Origin: Desulfobacteraceae bacterium
GTDB lineage: Bacteria; Desulfobacterota; Desulfobacteria; Desulfobacterales; Desulfosarcinaceae
Length of the DNA stretch: 33,059 bases
Assembly: GCA_013003715.1 (NCBI GenBank)
Contig: JABDIN010000019.1
Coordinates: 1-33,059, forward strand
Direction of reading: 5' to 3'
Shown: one piece after another, positions 31,267-33,059 of the stretch
How the letters are laid out: each line of letters starts with the position of its first letter
Position numbering within the stretch: position 1 is the stretch's first letter
Program-made: the position numbers and the translations under genes
Notes under the pieces: generated by a model
The model's input: the letters and a program-made list of their open reading frames with translations, nothing else
Told to the model about the DNA's origin: nothing
The model's database searches: none

Positions 31267-32559
31267 TCAGCCATTTTCATCATCCTGATAAATGATCTTA
31301 CCCGCCACGATGGTGCAAACGGCCTTTCCCTTGAGCCGCCAGTTCGCAAATGGCGTATTTCGGCTCAGGGAACGGAACCGCTCCGGATCGACTGTATATT
31401 CCCGGTTCAGGTCCATTATGGTTATATCGGCAGGTTTTCCGGATTCAATACCGTTTTTTTGGTTTAAAATCCGTGCGGGTATTTTGGACATTCTGTCAAT
31501 AAGCTCCGGTAATGTCAGCGTATTGTCGTTCACCAGCTTCAACCCAAGGGGCAATGCGGTTTCAAGTCCGATGATGCCGTTGGGGGCCTTTTCAAAGGCC
31601 GTTTCCTTTTCCGAAACCGAATGGGGTGCGTGGTCCGTGGCGATAAAGTCTATGGTGCCGTCCTTAAGACCCGTGACGACGGCCTGCCTGTCTTTTTCCG
31701 ACCGAAGCGGCGGGTTCATCTTGGCATTGGTGTTGTATCCATTCACCGCGTCATGGGTCAATGTGACATAATGGGGAGCCGTTTCAGCGGTGACCCGCAC
31801 CCCCCTGGCTTTGGCCTCGCGAATGGCCTGCACCGATTCCGCGGTACTGACATGGGCGATATGGATGGGAACACCGGTCAGTTTGGCCAGGGCGATCTCG
31901 CGCATCACCATGATGCTTTCGGCGGCGTTGGGTATTCCCGGCAGGCCCATCCGAACGGAAAGGCCGCATTCGTTCATGACCCCATCGGCAACCAGATCCG
32001 GGTCTTCACTATGGGAAATCACGATCAGATCCAGTGCCCCGGCATATTCAAGCGCCTTTCTCATCAAGGCACTGTTGACCACCGGCATGCCGTCATCGGA
32101 AACCGCCACCGCTCCCGCATCTTTCAATTCCTTGAAATTGGATAAGGTGTCACCCTTCAATCCCAGGCTGATGGACGCCACCGGCAAAATCCGGGCGGCA
32201 CCGGTTTCCCGGGCTTTTTTCAGCATAAAGTCCGTCACCATGGCGCAGTCGTTGACCGGATGGGTGTTGGGCATCGGGCAAACCGCTGTAAATCCGCCTG
32301 CCGCCGCCGCCTGACATCCGGTGGCGATGGTTTCCTTATGTTCGAACCCGGGCTCCCTGAAATGAACATGCAGATCAATGAGACCCGGCGTCACGATCTT
32401 GCCGGACGCGTCAATAATTTGTGATGCGGCGGCTTCTATGTCGGAACCGGCCGACGGCAGAACGTCCGCTATTTTTCCGTCATCCACGATGATGTCCATG
32501 ACCCCGGTGATGTTGCCGGGATCGATGACTTCACCGCCCTTAATAAGCAGTTGGACCAC
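31267..32559 (-). CDS. pyrC: Dihydroorotase, type I
   Basis: A 430-residue amidohydrolase of the length of the type I dihydroorotase group. Metal and substrate motifs: DLHVHFREPG (His64, His66, Arg68), GGFTAVCPMPNTHP, the Lys/Asp region with AVSDDG, ISHSEDP and HIAHVST for the next His ligands, and ATDHAPHS with the catalytic Asp. It converts carbamoyl-aspartate to dihydroorotate in pyrimidine synthesis. The start is GTG at 32559 with an excellent AGGAGG six bases upstream, inside the pyrB-like gene (20-bp overlap). All catalytic motifs are intact, so it should be an active enzyme rather than one of the inactive DHO subunits that pair with some ATCases. Confidence 0.95.
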   Translation of the reverse strand: MVQLLIKGGEVIDPGNITGVMDIIVDDGKIADVLPSAGSDIEAAASQIIDASGKIVTPGLIDLHVHFREPGFEHKETIATGCQAAAAGGFTAVCPMPNTHPVNDCAMVTDFMLKKARETGAARILPVASISLGLKGDTLSNFKELKDAGAVAVSDDGMPVVNSALMRKALEYAGALDLIVISHSEDPDLVADGVMNECGLSVRMGLPGIPNAAESIMVMREIALAKLTGVPIHIAHVSTAESVQAIREAKARGVRVTAETAPHYVTLTHDAVNGYNTNAKMNPPLRSEKDRQAVVTGLKDGTIDFIATDHAPHSVSEKETAFEKAPNGIIGLETALPLGLKLVNDNTLTLPELIDRMSKIPARILNQKNGIESGKPADITIMDLNREYTVDPERFRSLSRNTPFANWRLKGKAVCTIVAGKIIYQDDENG

Positions 32560-33059
32560 GATTGCCTCCTGCGATCAGGTATAAAAGCGCCATGCGGATC
32601 GCCACGCCATTGCCGGCCTGGCTGAGCATATCCAGTATCTTGATGCCATTACGCTGATACGCCAGTTTTTTCCGTTCGCTGCACACCCCGTTATGTATGA
32701 CCACGGCTTCTTTTTTCATATGTGGGATGGAGGCATCGGACAATTGAAAAAGAGGGTGAATGTTCGGTTGAGACACCCCTTTTATCGGCGGACCCGTTTC
32801 ATCAGTTGCCGAATGCCAGAGAAATACATCGCCCTGGCGTATGGCCTCATCCACCGGGCAGATGGTGGCGCCAATATCCTCGAATCCTGGTGGAATAAGG
32901 GACATTGGACCGGCAATCAGCACCTGTGCGCCAAGCTTGGTAAAACCGATACAATTGGACCTTGCCGAGTAGTTCGAAAAGATATCGCCGCCGATGACGA
33001 TGGTCCGGCCACTGATGTTGCCCGCTACTTCACGCACCGTCATCAAGTCGGTTAATGTC
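32540..33059 (-). CDS. pyrB: Aspartate carbamoyltransferase-like protein, C-terminal part (5' end outside window)
   Basis: An open frame entering from the window end, about 172 residues visible. TLTDLMTVREVAG at the start corresponds to the ATCase LLDLLTIRE helix, followed by TIVIGGDIFSNYSARSN (VGDI-hxRVARSN), FTKLGAQVLIAGP, LIPPGFEDIG and the final NGVAIRMALLYLI helix, all in ATCase order. Two active-site blocks are changed: the aspartate-binding RxQxER segment is replaced by WHSATDETGPPIKG, and the MHPGPVNR motif reads IHNGVCSER. It lies directly before pyrC with a 20-bp overlap, which supports a pyrimidine role. It may be a divergent ATCase clade or a related carbamoyltransferase; the N-terminal carbamoyl-phosphate domain cannot be inspected here. 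Confidence 0.75.
   Translation of the reverse strand, partial: TLTDLMTVREVAGNISGRTIVIGGDIFSNYSARSNCIGFTKLGAQVLIAGPMSLIPPGFEDIGATICPVDEAIRQGDVFLWHSATDETGPPIKGVSQPNIHPLFQLSDASIPHMKKEAVVIHNGVCSERKKLAYQRNGIKILDMLSQAGNGVAIRMALLYLIAGGNRGPTAY

Noticed and set aside
29831-33059. pyrB-pyrC-pilR as a functional operon
   Set aside because: The 44-bp gap and unrelated roles suggest simple adjacency, with PilR autonomous; nothing in the sequence ties pyrimidine synthesis to pili.

Overview
The window looks like chromosomal DNA of a Gram-negative, probably anaerobic member of the Desulfobacterota (former Deltaproteobacteria, Desulfobacterales-like). This is inferred from the mix of a selenoprotein candidate, Tat-exported FeS/cytochrome b subunits, Cys-containing PAS kinases, a short N-domain pilin controlled by sigma54/PilR, and a FliK-like/FlhB-C pair. 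No rRNA, tRNA, CRISPR array, IS element or prophage was recognised.

Layout. (1) 1-8788, minus strand: lhr-type giant helicase, a FliK-like protein, an orphan FlhB C-terminal-domain protein and the N-terminal half of RecB (cut by the window start), closely packed. (2) 8939-10225: a small protein made of two tandem copies of one 56-residue unit, then convergent darP (ribosome biogenesis) and a small conserved hypothetical. (3) 10654-19624, plus strand: a Tat-exported four-motif iron-sulfur subunit, a small cytochrome-b-type membrane subunit, an exported double-rhodanese protein interrupted by an in-frame UGA, a hybrid histidine kinase, a periplasmic substrate-binding protein coupled to a second hybrid kinase, and a ZraP/Spy-like periplasmic protein with its own sigma54 promoter and a terminator. 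(4) 19773-28822, clearly more AT-rich than both flanks and nearly all minus strand: a surface-glycan/glycoprotein island (LPG-synthase-type flippase, hexapeptide acyltransferase, sulfotransferase, NodB-like deacetylase, GT2, GT-C enzyme, VKOR-DsbA fusion, TMTC-like TPR membrane protein split by a frameshift). (5) 28919-31222: type IV pilin PilA with a near-perfect sigma54 promoter and upstream dyads, and PilR. (6) 31267-33059: pyrC and the 3' part of a divergent pyrB-like gene, cut by the window end.

How it fits together. The most interesting locus is 10654-13234. The UGA at 12767-12769 lies in the active-site loop of the first rhodanese domain. The same reading frame continues with conserved rhodanese sequence, and a strong hairpin with a G-first loop follows 22 nt after the UGA, as expected of a bacterial SECIS. 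I read it as a periplasmic selenocysteine rhodanese next to an electron-transfer FeS/cytochrome b pair that has no molybdopterin catalytic subunit beside it. This resembles the Sud/Psr polysulfide arrangement in concept but with the catalytic subunit missing. The second theme is a pilin locus in which PilR, a sigma54 promoter, the pilin, a disulfide-forming VKOR-DsbA enzyme (the pilin has two cysteines) and glycan enzymes are adjacent, suggesting pilin maturation and decoration. These functional links are inference from gene order and motifs.
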